Source of the DNA: Bacillota bacterium
GTDB lineage: Bacteria > Bacillota > Clostridia > Monoglobales > Firm-18
NCBI GenBank assembly: GCA_022706765.1
Contig: JAKJBX010000012.1
Location: forward strand, 1 to 61,768
Length of the DNA: 61,768 nt
Direction of reading: 5' to 3'
Under the pieces are notes generated by a model. The model was not told the DNA's origin, did no database searches, and saw only the letters and a list, made by a program, of their open reading frames with translations. This document shows positions 30,636 to 39,976 of the stretch, piece after piece. Both the position numbers and the translations under genes were made by a program. Each line of letters begins with the position of its first letter. The first letter of the stretch is position 1.

Positions 30636-33600
30636 GTTTGAGAATGGTGTAATTTTATATGGTGGTAAAACGAACTTTTACCATTAGAGAGGACAAGCAT
30701 AGTTTGAGAATGGTGTAATTTTATATGGTGGTAAAACGCAAAGATTCAGTTTTACGTCCCTTCGGTAGTTTGAGAATGGTGTAATTTTATATGGTGGTAA
30801 AACTTACATTTCTGCGGTACCCTTCGACACCTAGTTTGAGAATGGTGTAATTTTATATGGTGGTAAAACAAACTATTAGTTTTTCAAGCGCCGCAGCATG
30901 TTTGAGAATGGTGTAATTTTATATGGTGGTAAAACCATAATAACACATTGACTTTGCCCCAAAGCGTTTGAGAATGGTGTAATTTTATATGGTGGTAAAA
31001 CCAAAACAAATATGACATGGTTGGCAGCGAGGTTTGAGAATGGTGTAATTTTATATGGTGGTAAAACAACACGGTCGGCGAAAAGGCGTTACATAATGTT
31101 TGAGAATGGTGTAATTTTATATGGTGGTAAAACTCAATCTGCAATAATAACATACGCAGCACAGTTTGAGAATGGTGTAATTTTATATGGTGGTAAAACT
31201 TCTTCACCTCTTGATAAGTCAACTGCTGGTTTGAGAATGGTGTAATTTTATATGGTGGTAAAACCGCCGAGGAAAACGCATTCATCGCCGGTTTGTTTGA
31301 GAATGGTGTAATTTTATATGGTGGTAAAACTTTGGCGTATTTGTTTGCCAGATCCGTATTGTTTGAGAATGGTGTAATTTTATATGGTGGTAAAACAGAA
31401 AGACAAGTACCACATCGTCGAGAACGGTTTGAGAATGGTGTAATTTTATATGGTGGTAAAACTATTCAGGCGGAGCAATCCGTAATTGGCAGGTTTGAGA
31501 ATGGTGTAATTTTATATGGTGGTAAAACTGAGATACTTGCCGTCCGTGGATAGCGAATGTTTGAGAATGGTGTAATTTTATATGGTGGTAAAACAAGGAG
31601 TGGCGAGGAAACAGGTCTATCCCGGTTTGAGAATGGTGTAATTTTATATGGTGGTAAAACTAAGCGGGGTGAGTTCCAGGACACCATATAGTTTGAGAAT
31701 GGTGTAATTTTATATGGTGGTAAAACGGAAACTCAACAAAGCTGTACGAAAAAACGGTTTGAGAATGGTGTAATTTTATATGGTGGTAAAACGGAATTGA
31801 AGCTCCAATACGGCGCTCGGCGGTTTGAGAATGGTGTAATTTTATATGGTGGTAAAACCGATCACGAACGTTGACAGACCTTTGTTTGGTTTGAGAATGG
31901 TGTAATTTTATATGGTGGTAAAACTCAACCGTTGACAAAACAACCGACTTCTTGGTTTGAGAATGGTGTAATTTTATATGGTGGTAAAACACGAGAATGT
32001 CCTTGTTCCCCTTCGACCATGTTTGAGAATGGTGTAATTTTATATGGTGGTAAAACCACAGACCCCCGCCACAACTGCGCAAAACAGTTTGAGAATGGTG
32101 TAATTTTATATGGTGGTAAAACCTGCTCGCTGTGCAAGTTCCTGTGCTCGCTGTTTGAGAATGGTGTAATTTTATATGGTGGTAAAACAGGAGTGTTGTT
32201 CGTGGGACAGCCAATTGTGTTTGAGAATGGTGTAATTTTATATGGTGGTAAAACCTGATGACATTGATTATCTTTTGAGTGTTGGTTTGAGAATGGTGTA
32301 ATTTTATATGGTGGTAAAACCGCAAGGTGGTTATGGTGCGCCTCGGCGTGGTTTGAGAATGGTGTAATTTTATATGGTGGTAAAACCAATCCCTCGTTTG
32401 CAAGCTGCCGCACACCGTTTGAGAATGGTGTAATTTTATATGGTGGTAAAACGACGTCCTGAATTACATTAGCGCCGAAGCGGTTTGAGAATGGTGTAAT
32501 TTTATATGGTGGTAAAACGACGTCCTGAATTACATTAGCGCCGAAGCGGTTTGAGAATGGTGTAATTTTATATGGTGGTAAAACACGTACATTTGTGGCT
32601 ACAACTTTTGATGGGTTTGAGAATGGTGTAATTTTATATGGTGGTAAAACGGAATTAAACCTGTCCCTGTTCCCCAAAGAGTTTGAGAATGGTGTAATTT
32701 TATATGGTGGTAAAACTGACGACGATTTGAAGATATGTCGTTTCGGAGTTTGAGAATGGTGTAATTTTATATGGTGGTAAAACTGACGCAGGATTTCAAG
32801 CTGACCCCAAACCGTTTGAGAATGGTGTAATTTTATATGGTGGTAAAACTTTGCAGAAATTTAAGGATTGTCTTTTCGGGTTTGAGAATGGTGTAATTTT
32901 ATATGGTGGTAAAACAAAATCTAAATTACATATCCTTGAAACGGAGTTTGAGAATGGTGTAATTTTATATGGTGGTAAAACTCCGTGTCCTCGTCGAACA
33001 CACCGTAAAAGGTTTGAGAATGGTGTAATTTTATATGGTGGTAAAACTCTCTTTTATTCATTTTACACACTCCATTTGTTTGAGAATGGTGTAATTTTAT
33101 ATGGTGGTAAAACAAGCAAAAATAACGGCGTAAGCAAAGCCTTGTTTGAGAATGGTGTAATTTTATATGGTGGTAAAACCCAAATGCGCAGCAACCTTAT
33201 TGCAAAGCTGGTTTGAGAATGGTGTAATTTTATATGGTGGTAAAACCCACAAGCGCCTATAAGCGGCTCTTGACATGGTTTGAGAATGGTGTAATTTTAT
33301 ATGGTGGTAAAACAGCTACACTCTCTTATCACCGAATTGCACCGTTTGAGAATGGTGTAATTTTATATGGTGGTAAAACGGGCAGTTTGAACAGATACGT
33401 GAAGATTTAGTTTGAGAATGGTGTAATTTTATATGGTGGTAAAACAACGAGAGCCGCAACCATTAGCACGATACCGTTTGAGAATGGTGTAATTTTATAT
33501 GGTGGTAAAACAATACAAAGCACCCACACTCCGAGATATTGGTTTGAGAATGGTGTAATTTTATATGGTGGTAAAACCAAGTTGTCGGATGATGCCGCAC

Positions 33601-34829
33601 GGGAATAGTTTGAGAATGGTGTAATTTTATATGGTGGTAAAACTCTTTAATTGTAGATTACAGGAACTTGTAGGTTTGAGAATGGTGTAATTTTATATGG
33701 TGGTAAAACTCCGCTTCAGCGGAACGGCGGGAAAGCGGTGTTTGAGAATGGTGTAATTTTATATGGTGGTAAAACAAAGCGCATGATATTCCATAGATAT
33801 CCCCCGTTTGAGAATGGTGTAATTTTATATGGTGGTAAAACTGTAATTGACAAGTCACGAAAGCACATAGAGTTTGAGAATGGTGTAATTTTATATGGTG
33901 GTAAAACTAGGCATTGCTGTTAGCCTGCGGCGCATAGTTTGAGAATGGTGTAATTTTATATGGTGGTAAAACAGCGACCTTCAACATTACAGGCGCGACA
34001 ATGTTTGAGAATGGTGTAATTTTATATGGTGGTAAAACATGCTTTTCACGTCTGCACCTCCAACCGTTGTTTGAGAATGGTGTAATTTTATATGGTGGTA
34101 AAACTTTAACCTCAGCCCACGCCCACGCCCACGGTTTGAGAATGGTGTAATTTTATATGGTGGTAAAACCGATTGCCGTTTCCCGTGTCTGCTGGATTTG
34201 TTTGAGAATGGTGTAATTTTATATGGTGGTAAAACGAAGACACCTTCTGTATGCGCCTCCATTCAGTTTGAGAATGGTGTAATTTTATATGGTGGTAAAA
34301 CGTTACGGCTGTATATTCACCCACGCCCGCGGTTTGAGAATGGTGTAATTTTATATGGTGGTAAAACTAAAAGGAGGTGCATACTTATGCCTGATGTGTT
34401 TGAGAATGGTGTAATTTTATATGGTGGTAAAACGAATGTGTGGCAGATATATGCCGAGGAAAAGTTTGAGAATGGTGTAATTTTATATGGTGGTAAAACC
34501 CAATATCAAGCTAAAAGAGATTAATTATAGTTTGAGAATGGTGTAATTTTATATGGTGGTAAAACTTGTTGCTTATTGACGAAGCGGGTCTTGAAGTTTG
34601 AGAATGGTGTAATTTTATATGGTGGTAAAACCGTTCGGTGGTGTTCATAGGACAGTCTCCTGTTTGAGAATGGTGTAATTTTATATGGTGGTAAAACACG
34701 TCGCACGCTGTCATGCCGTCTATACCGGTTTGAGAATGGTGTAATTTTATATGGTGGTAAAACGCTGACGAATTAGTGTAATTATGGGATACAGTTTGAG
34801 AATGGTGTAATTTTATATGGTGGTAAAAA
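30636..34829 (+). CRISPR. Type II-A CRISPR array, 64 repeats and 63 spacers
   Basis: The 36-bp repeat starts GTTTGAGAATGGTGTAATTT and ends TATATGGTGGTAAAAC. I located each repeat start from 30636 to 34794. Most units are 66 bp (30-bp spacers); spacers of 29 bp follow the repeats at 31164, 33872 and 34069, and spacers of 31 bp follow 32681, 33144 and 33211. All repeats look identical by eye except the last, whose final C is an A. Two neighbouring spacers (32453-32482 and 32519-32548) are identical. The array is transcribed in the direction of the cas genes. The many short open frames inside it are repeat translations, not genes. Confidence 0.99.
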
Positions 34830-34957
34830 TACCTTATGCAGCATCAGTCACGGCTTATATTTCAAAGTCCTCCTGTCCCAAAGAACAGAAGCTGAGTTTT
34901 CTGAATGCTGTTAAAGATCATGTCAAAAATCCAGTAAAGGCGGAGGCAGCGGGATAA
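34826..34957 (+). pseudogene. Possible C-terminal gene fragment abutting the last repeat
   Basis: An open frame runs out of the last repeat: KIPYAASVTAYISKSSCPKE, then QKLSFLNAVKDHVKNPVKAE and AAG before TAA. Composition looks coding, but there is no start and the family is not recognised. It may be the end of a gene cut when the array was placed here. Confidence 0.3.
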
Positions 34958-34980
34958 AAACCACTGCCTTTGTTTGTTTT
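34944..34980 (+). terminator. Terminator of the CRISPR transcript
   Basis: Stem AGGCAGCGG / CCACTGCCT (one mismatch) with an A-rich loop, then TTGTTTGTTTT. First good terminator after the array. Confidence 0.65.
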
Positions 34981-35010
34981 ATCAGTATGCGCTGTCTTAC
35001 ACACAAGCCA

Positions 35011-35040
35011 AAGGCGTTCAGTCCTCCGGCTGAACGCCTT
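35011..35040. terminator. Bidirectional hairpin terminator
   Basis: Perfect 11-bp stem AAGGCGTTCAG / CTGAACGCCTT with an 8-base loop. On the minus strand it closes the LysR gene and the toxin remnant. Confidence 0.65.
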
Positions 35041-35214
35041 TACAAAAGCTTCCCATAATCCATTTTTCTATATATCATTTTTCTTATTTCAACAGTATTG
35101 TCCGTAACGATATACAGAACAATAAAATTTTGACCAGCAGCACTTCGTACCTTCCTGCCAACGGTTTAATCGGTTCATAGGTACGTGCCGAAAGTGGGAA
35201 TTCTGCCAGCCTTA
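35040..35214 (-). pseudogene. RelE/ParE-family toxin remnant with frameshift
   Basis: On the minus strand one frame gives RLAEFPLSARTYEPIKPLAG and RYEVLLVK; one base missing in an A run shifts the frame, after which NFIVLYIVTDNTVEIRKMIY and RKMDYGKLL continue to a stop at 35040. Together they form the C-terminal half of a RelE/ParE toxin. The N-terminal half is absent; the remnant starts inside the last codons of the LysR gene. No antitoxin gene is seen. Confidence 0.6.
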
Positions 35215-36099
35215 TGGGTGTTCAACTTCTCTATGCCTGTCCCGGACGTAGTTCCAAAGCAGTTTGGCATCGTCTGAGTGCGTCTTTCGATTCCGGCGCA
35301 CCAGCGAAATATGGCTGCTTGGCATCTCGGAAATCGGCATGACGACGATGTTGTCTTTGTCTAAGCTGTTTACCACCTGCTGCATCAGCAGCGCTACCCC
35401 GAGGTTTGCGGCAACGAACTCGGCGATGTTGTCCGCACGGGAGCCGGTAAACACCACGTTCGGCTCAAAACCCGCCCGCACACATGCGCTGTATGAAAAA
35501 TCATAAAGCGACGTTTCATTGCTCAAAAAGAAAAAACGGTCAGCTTTAAACTGCCCGAGCGAGGTCGGCTTTGCCTGCGCAAGGGGGTGCTGCTTGGACA
35601 TGATCAAAACCATTTGGTCCTTGAAAATATCCAGCACCTCCATCTTTGACAAATCGAGGTTGTCCCGCCGGATAAACGCGAGGTCATAGCTGCGGTGCTC
35701 CAAGTCGAAGACGATGTTGCTGTTGCTAAGCTCTATGATAGAGACATTGACAGACGGGTGCTTTGTGCAAAAATCGGCGAGCAGTTTGGTGATGCCGTAC
35801 TGCACCATGATCGGCATGGTGGCGATGATCAGCTTTTTACCGCATAGCGCACCAAGGCTTTCGAGCATCTGGTCATAGTCTTTGGTAATCTTCGCAGCGT
35901 GCTTTAAAAGCGCCTGCCCCTCGCCGGTCAGGGAAATGTTGCGAAAGCTGCGGTCAAATAGGGTCACGCCTAACTCCTTTTCCAGGCTGATGATGTGTTT
36001 CGACAGGGTCGCCTGAGAAACAAACAGCTTTACCGCCGCTTTGGAATAGCTGCCGGTCTGTGCGATGGCGAGGAAGTATTTGAGCTTTTTAATATCCAT
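35212..36099 (-). CDS. LysR-family transcriptional regulator
   Basis: 295 residues from ATG 36099 (AGGTG 4-5 bases upstream; the frame is open to 36162 but that would add an atypical N-terminus). The winged helix-turn-helix is MDIKKLKYFLAIAQTGSYSK with LFVSQATLSKHIISLEKELG, followed by LFDRSFRNISLTGEGQAL. An effector-binding domain (about 90-290) follows. The gene is divergent from the molybdenum hydroxylase operon, with a promoter for the latter in the shared 280-base gap. LysR proteins usually control the divergent genes in response to a substrate of their pathway, so it is the likely regulator of that operon. Effector unknown. Confidence 0.93.
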   Translation of the reverse strand: MDIKKLKYFLAIAQTGSYSKAAVKLFVSQATLSKHIISLEKELGVTLFDRSFRNISLTGEGQALLKHAAKITKDYDQMLESLGALCGKKLIIATMPIMVQYGITKLLADFCTKHPSVNVSIIELSNSNIVFDLEHRSYDLAFIRRDNLDLSKMEVLDIFKDQMVLIMSKQHPLAQAKPTSLGQFKADRFFFLSNETSLYDFSYSACVRAGFEPNVVFTGSRADNIAEFVAANLGVALLMQQVVNSLDKDNIVVMPISEMPSSHISLVRRNRKTHSDDAKLLWNYVRDRHREVEHP

Positions 36100-36182
36100 C
36101 ATGCACCTGCTTTCTGTATTGCGTGTGCTGAACTCATAACTAAAAGGCATAGGTTTAAGCATATTTTGAATAAGTCGGTTTA

Positions 36183-36211
36183 TTGATTACCATTATACTA
36201 TATGCTATAAT
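36183..36211 (+). promoter_or_regulatory. Sigma-A promoter of the molybdenum hydroxylase operon
   Basis: TTGATT (36183-36188), 17-base spacer, TATAAT (36206-36211). It would give a leader of about 165 bases containing hairpin element E and a second hairpin (36322-36343, AAAAGTGCC / GGTACTTTT). Confidence 0.8.
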
Positions 36212-36227
36212 TAAAGTAAAGAGGTGT

Positions 36228-36295
36228 TTTTCATACAACAGGGAATGGGAAATCCCTGTTGTATGAAAACATTTAAATGATTTCTTGGCAAAGGG
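36228..36295 (+). repeat. Hairpin-plus-tail intergenic element, copy E
   Basis: Stem TTTTCATACAACAGGGA and its complement (36253-36269), tail CATTTAAATGATTTCTTGGC AAAGGG. It sits between the operon promoter and the first gene, so it is transcribed as part of the leader. Confidence 0.75.
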
Positions 36296-36381
36296 TTGCG
36301 TCTGCGCACCAAAAAGTGCCGAAGGTACTTTTTCGCCAAAGTAATTTGCTTTAAAAAATATTCAGAACAGGATGAGGGAAA

Positions 36382-37263
36382 ATGTTTACGGATTACAGCT
36401 TTTTAGAAGGCGCGATTGACTTACATATTCACGTAGGACCGGACTACACCGTTCGCTACGGCGACAGCGTCACGCTGGCGCAGCAGGCTGCTGCAGCAGG
36501 CATGAGGGCGATCATTATCAAAGGGCACCTCAATTCCACTGTTGCGGCTGCCGAGGCGGCGACACGTGTGGTAGAAGGCGTAAATGTCTACGGCGGCATA
36601 TCGCTGAACGAGCCGACCGGCAGCTTCAACCCCAGAACGGTCATGGCGACGGCACGCTCGGGCGGCAAGATGGTATGGCTGCCGACGGTGGATGCGGAGT
36701 ATGCGCTGAATAAAGCAAAGCAGGGGCATTGGATCAAGCATTATGTCAACGGTTCTCTTTTCGGCTTTGAGCGCAAGGGTCTGAATATCCTTGATGACAA
36801 CAAGGCGGTCAAGGCGGATGTTTTGGAGATTCTCAAAATCTGCAAGGACTACGACGTGATTTTAGGCACGGGACATATCTCGCCCGGGGAATCGCTTGCG
36901 CTGGCGAAGGCGGCGAAGGACATCGGCTATGATAAGCTGGAAGTCACCCACCCCAACGCATGGCTTGAAGACTTCACCATTGACGTGATGAAGGAGCTGG
37001 CAAGCCTCGGGGCGACCATGACGCTGTCCTACGGTGTATGTTCGCCGCACAACGGCAGGCAGGACCCTGCGGAGATCGTGCAGGTCATCAAGGAGGTCGG
37101 CGCAAGGCACTGTGCGCTGATTACCGACTATGGTCAGGTCACCAGCCCGTCGCCCGTCGAAGGGTTCAGGGTGTTCTGTCAGCTTATGAGCAGCCTCGGT
37201 GTCAGCCGTGACGAAATCAACCTGATGACAAAGGAAAATCCCGCAAGACTGCTGTCGATATAA
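36382..37263 (+). CDS. DUF6282-family metal-dependent hydrolase-like protein
   Basis: 293 residues with an amidohydrolase-type TIM barrel. Candidate metal ligands are His-X-His in GAIDLHIHVGPDY, GTGHISPGESL, EVTHPNAW and LITDYGQV. Family signatures of DUF6282 are present: GMRAIIIKGH, YGGISLNEPTGSFNPRTVM and MVWLPTVDAEYAL. Substrate unknown; members of this family often sit in operons for ring or lactam breakdown (inference). It is the first gene after the operon promoter, with AGGATGAGGG before ATG. The neighbours (acyltransferase, molybdenum hydroxylase) suggest that it hydrolyses a hydroxylated intermediate. Confidence 0.82.
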   Translation: MFTDYSFLEGAIDLHIHVGPDYTVRYGDSVTLAQQAAAAGMRAIIIKGHLNSTVAAAEAATRVVEGVNVYGGISLNEPTGSFNPRTVMATARSGGKMVWLPTVDAEYALNKAKQGHWIKHYVNGSLFGFERKGLNILDDNKAVKADVLEILKICKDYDVILGTGHISPGESLALAKAAKDIGYDKLEVTHPNAWLEDFTIDVMKELASLGATMTLSYGVCSPHNGRQDPAEIVQVIKEVGARHCALITDYGQVTSPSPVEGFRVFCQLMSSLGVSRDEINLMTKENPARLLSI

Positions 37264-37289
37264 TTGAGAACTGAAAGGAGAATTTTGAT

Positions 37290-38492
37290 ATGGGTACTTG
37301 GAAAAACGACGATTGGTGGGTCAGCCCCTTTAACTATCACAAAGCGGTGACCGATAAGATGGATTTAAACCACAGCCTCAAGCTGCACGACGCAACGCTG
37401 CGTGACGGCGAGCAGACTCCCGGCGTGGTGCTGAGGAAGGAAGAAAAAATCGAGGTTGCGACCAAGCTTGCTGAGGCAGGCGTGCACAGGATAGAGGCAG
37501 GTATGCCCGCCGTTTCGGAGGATGACCGTCAGGCGATCGAGGCGATCAAGAAAAAAGGGCTTCCGTCCGAAATCTTCGCCTTCGCAAGAGCCATGGAAAA
37601 AGATCTTGTGCTGTGCAAAGAGTGCGGCGTGGACGGTGCGATCATTGAGCTTCCGCTGGGCAAACCCAAGCTGGAACTGCAATTTAAATGGGACATTCAG
37701 CGTGTGATTGACATGTCGCTGGGCGCCATTGAAAAGTCCAAGGAAGTCGGGCTTTATACGGTGCTGTTCCCTTATGACACCACCCGTGCTGACGAGGAGG
37801 ATATGGAAAAGCTGCTGGACGCCATCAACAAAGCAAGCGTCAAGCCCGACTCCATCGGTTTGGTGGATACGATGGGCTGTGCGCTGCCCGGTACCGCGGC
37901 GTTTATGACCCGGCTGATCAAGGACAAAACCGGTCTGCCCGTGGAAATCCACACTCACAATGACTTTGGTCTTGCGCTGGCGGTGACCTTAGAAGCCGTT
38001 GCGGCGGGTGCGGAGGTTGCGCACTGCTGTCTAAACGGCATGGGAGAGAGAACCGGCAACTGCGCCCTCGAAGAGCTCGTGATGGCGCTGGAGCTTCTGA
38101 TGGGTGTCGACACAGGCGTCGATATCAAAAAGCTGGTCGCGCTTTCGGAAACCTTAGAGAAAATGACGGGCGTCGTCATGCCCGAGAACAAGCCGGTCGT
38201 CGGCAGGGGCAACTTCACCCGTGAATCGGGCATCGGCGCGGACGCGCTGCTGACCGCTCCGCTGGCGATGTTTGCGACCAATCCGTTCTACCTCGGCAGG
38301 GCGCCCAAGCTGGTGCTTGGCAAAAAGAGCGGTGCGACCTCAATCGAAATGAAGCTCAAAGAGCTGGGCGTAAGCGTGGACGACGAGGTCAAGGCGGCGC
38401 TGTTGCAGGACGTTAAGGCGATGGGTATTGAGAAGAAACGCCTGCTGACGGATGCGGAGTTTGCCGCGCTGGTAGGCAAATATACGAAATAG
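37290..38492 (+). CDS. LeuA/NifV-like (HMGL-family) acyltransferase or lyase
   Basis: 400 residues, AAAGGAG site before ATG. The TIM-barrel motifs of the isopropylmalate/homocitrate synthase family are clear: LHDATLRDGEQTPGVVL (metal Asp and catalytic Arg), EIHTHNDFGLALA (metal His-X-His) and NGMGERTGNCALEE. The C-terminal part (RGNFTRESGIGADALLTAPL) extends beyond the barrel but lacks the LeuA allosteric domain. The reaction is therefore aldol-type joining or splitting of an acyl-CoA and an oxo acid. Within this operon it is more likely catabolic than leucine biosynthetic, since no leuBCD is near. Exact substrate unknown. Confidence 0.82.
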   Translation: MGTWKNDDWWVSPFNYHKAVTDKMDLNHSLKLHDATLRDGEQTPGVVLRKEEKIEVATKLAEAGVHRIEAGMPAVSEDDRQAIEAIKKKGLPSEIFAFARAMEKDLVLCKECGVDGAIIELPLGKPKLELQFKWDIQRVIDMSLGAIEKSKEVGLYTVLFPYDTTRADEEDMEKLLDAINKASVKPDSIGLVDTMGCALPGTAAFMTRLIKDKTGLPVEIHTHNDFGLALAVTLEAVAAGAEVAHCCLNGMGERTGNCALEELVMALELLMGVDTGVDIKKLVALSETLEKMTGVVMPENKPVVGRGNFTRESGIGADALLTAPLAMFATNPFYLGRAPKLVLGKKSGATSIEMKLKELGVSVDDEVKAALLQDVKAMGIEKKRLLTDAEFAALVGKYTK

Positions 38493-38581
38493 GGTGTGCT
38501 GACACTAAGGGAATGTGCGGATTTCCGAGCGCATTTTGTGTCAGGACGCCCCAACACAACCGAAAGACAGGTGGACTTGAC

Positions 38582-39454
38582 GTGCCAAGATTATTATACA
38601 GCGCGCCCGCTGATTTAAAAGAAGTCTTTGATATCATGGACGAGTACGGTGACAGGGTCGTCCTGACGGCGGGCGGCACGGACGTGGCGGTCGACCTCAG
38701 ATCCGGCAGGAACAAGCGGGATGTCGTTGTCCAGTTGAAAAATGTGGCGGAGCTGAGCGCAAGCATCATGCTGACCGGCGACGAGGTCATCGTGGGTGCG
38801 CTTGCCACGCTGACAGACATCGCCGCCGATGAAAACATCCGAAAATATTATTCTGCGCTCGTGCAGGCTGCGGACAGCGTAGGCTCTTTGCAGATCCGAA
38901 ACCGTGCCACTATGGCGGGTAACATCTGCAACGCCTCGCCAGCCGCCGATGCCGCAACCGCCTTATTGCTGTACGAAGGCTGGGTCGGTGCAGTCGGCAG
39001 GGAGGGCAAGAGGCGCATCTCTATCGGCGAATTTTTCCTCGGTCCGAGGCGGACTGCCTTGCAAAAGGGTGAGCTTGTCGAATGTATTGCGCTGCCTGTG
39101 CCAAAGCAGCGTTACGGCTCAAGCTACGCCCGCATGTCGAGGCGAAAGGGTGTAGACCTCTCGATGCTCAGCGTAGGGGGGCTTGTGACCGACACGGGCG
39201 AGGTGCGTGTTGCGCTCGGTGCGCTGGGCCCAAAGCCGTTCAGGCCGCAAAAAACTGAGGCGGCGCTTTTGGGCAGCACCGGCGGACAGGTCACGGACGC
39301 GGTGCTCGACCTTTTGGAAACCGAAGCCTCACCCATTTCCGACCTGCGTGCCACAAGGGAATACCGTCTGGCGATGATGCGGGAGAATGTCCGCCGTGCG
39401 GTCGGCGGTGCGTTTATTGAACTGACTCAAAAAATGACGGAAGTGAAAAAGTGA
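38582..39454 (+). CDS. Molybdenum hydroxylase FAD subunit (XdhB/CoxM type)
   Basis: Electron-transfer flavoprotein subunit of a xanthine-dehydrogenase-family enzyme. GTG 38582 is preferred (AGGTGG 8 bases upstream), giving 290 residues. FAD-binding motifs: VVLTAGGTDVAVDLRSG in the first domain and QIRNRATMAGNICNASPAAD in the second. The C-terminal CODH-FAD domain follows (YARMSRRKGVDLSMLSVGG). The stop overlaps the start region of the Fe-S subunit, and the Mo subunit follows, in the common order FAD, Fe-S, Mo. Confidence 0.93.
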   Translation: MPRLLYSAPADLKEVFDIMDEYGDRVVLTAGGTDVAVDLRSGRNKRDVVVQLKNVAELSASIMLTGDEVIVGALATLTDIAADENIRKYYSALVQAADSVGSLQIRNRATMAGNICNASPAADAATALLLYEGWVGAVGREGKRRISIGEFFLGPRRTALQKGELVECIALPVPKQRYGSSYARMSRRKGVDLSMLSVGGLVTDTGEVRVALGALGPKPFRPQKTEAALLGSTGGQVTDAVLDLLETEASPISDLRATREYRLAMMRENVRRAVGGAFIELTQKMTEVKK

Positions 39455-39951
39455 TGCTTGAATATGAAAAAAATATCCGGTTCAAAGTGAATAACCGTGA
39501 ATATGCCGTGGCGGTGAGTGCGGACGAATCCTTAGCATTTGTGCTGCGGGAGAAGCTTGGTCTGACCGGCACCAAAATCACCTGCGAAAAGGGTGAGTGC
39601 GGTGCGTGCACCGTGCTGCTGGACGGCAGGGCGGTGGATTCATGTTTAGTGCTTGCACCTGACATTGACGGCTGCGAGGTGCTCACCATCGAGGGGCTTG
39701 CCGACGACAAGGGGCTTGATGCGCTGCAAGAGGCGTTCATCGAGGAAGGCGCCGTACAGTGCGGTTTTTGCACCCCCGGCATGATCATGTCAGCAAAGGG
39801 TCTGCTGCTGGAAAACCCCGATCCGAGCGAGGGGCAGATCAAAAAAGCCCTCGAAGGCAACCTCTGCCGCTGCACGGGCTATTACAGCATCGTCAGGGCG
39901 GTCAGGTCGGCAGCCAAGACCATTAGGGAGCAAGCGTCGGAAGCAAAATAA
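39454..39951 (+). CDS. Molybdenum hydroxylase 2Fe-2S subunit (XdhC/CoxS type)
   Basis: 165 residues from ATG 39454 (GTG 39451 is an in-frame alternative; both overlap the previous stop). The N-terminal plant-type cluster site is CEKGECGACTVLLDGRAVDS plus C; the C-terminal helical cluster site is CGFCTPGM and CRCTGYYSIV. All eight cysteines of the two 2Fe-2S clusters are present. It passes electrons from the Mo centre to the FAD subunit. Confidence 0.95.
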   Translation: MLEYEKNIRFKVNNREYAVAVSADESLAFVLREKLGLTGTKITCEKGECGACTVLLDGRAVDSCLVLAPDIDGCEVLTIEGLADDKGLDALQEAFIEEGAVQCGFCTPGMIMSAKGLLLENPDPSEGQIKKALEGNLCRCTGYYSIVRAVRSAAKTIREQASEAK

Positions 39952-39976
39952 ACCAAACAACAAATTAGGTGAGTGT

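Noticed and set aside
30884..34714. Several long ORFs inside the array with repeated FENGVILYGGKT or FYHHIKLHHSQT peptides
   Set aside because: They are translations of the 36-bp CRISPR repeat in different frames; the 66-bp period keeps frames open. No ribosome sites or real proteins.
36212..36380. Possible molybdenum cofactor riboswitch in the operon leader
   Set aside because: The main hairpin is copy E of the dispersed element, also present away from molybdenum genes, and I cannot find the Moco motif core.
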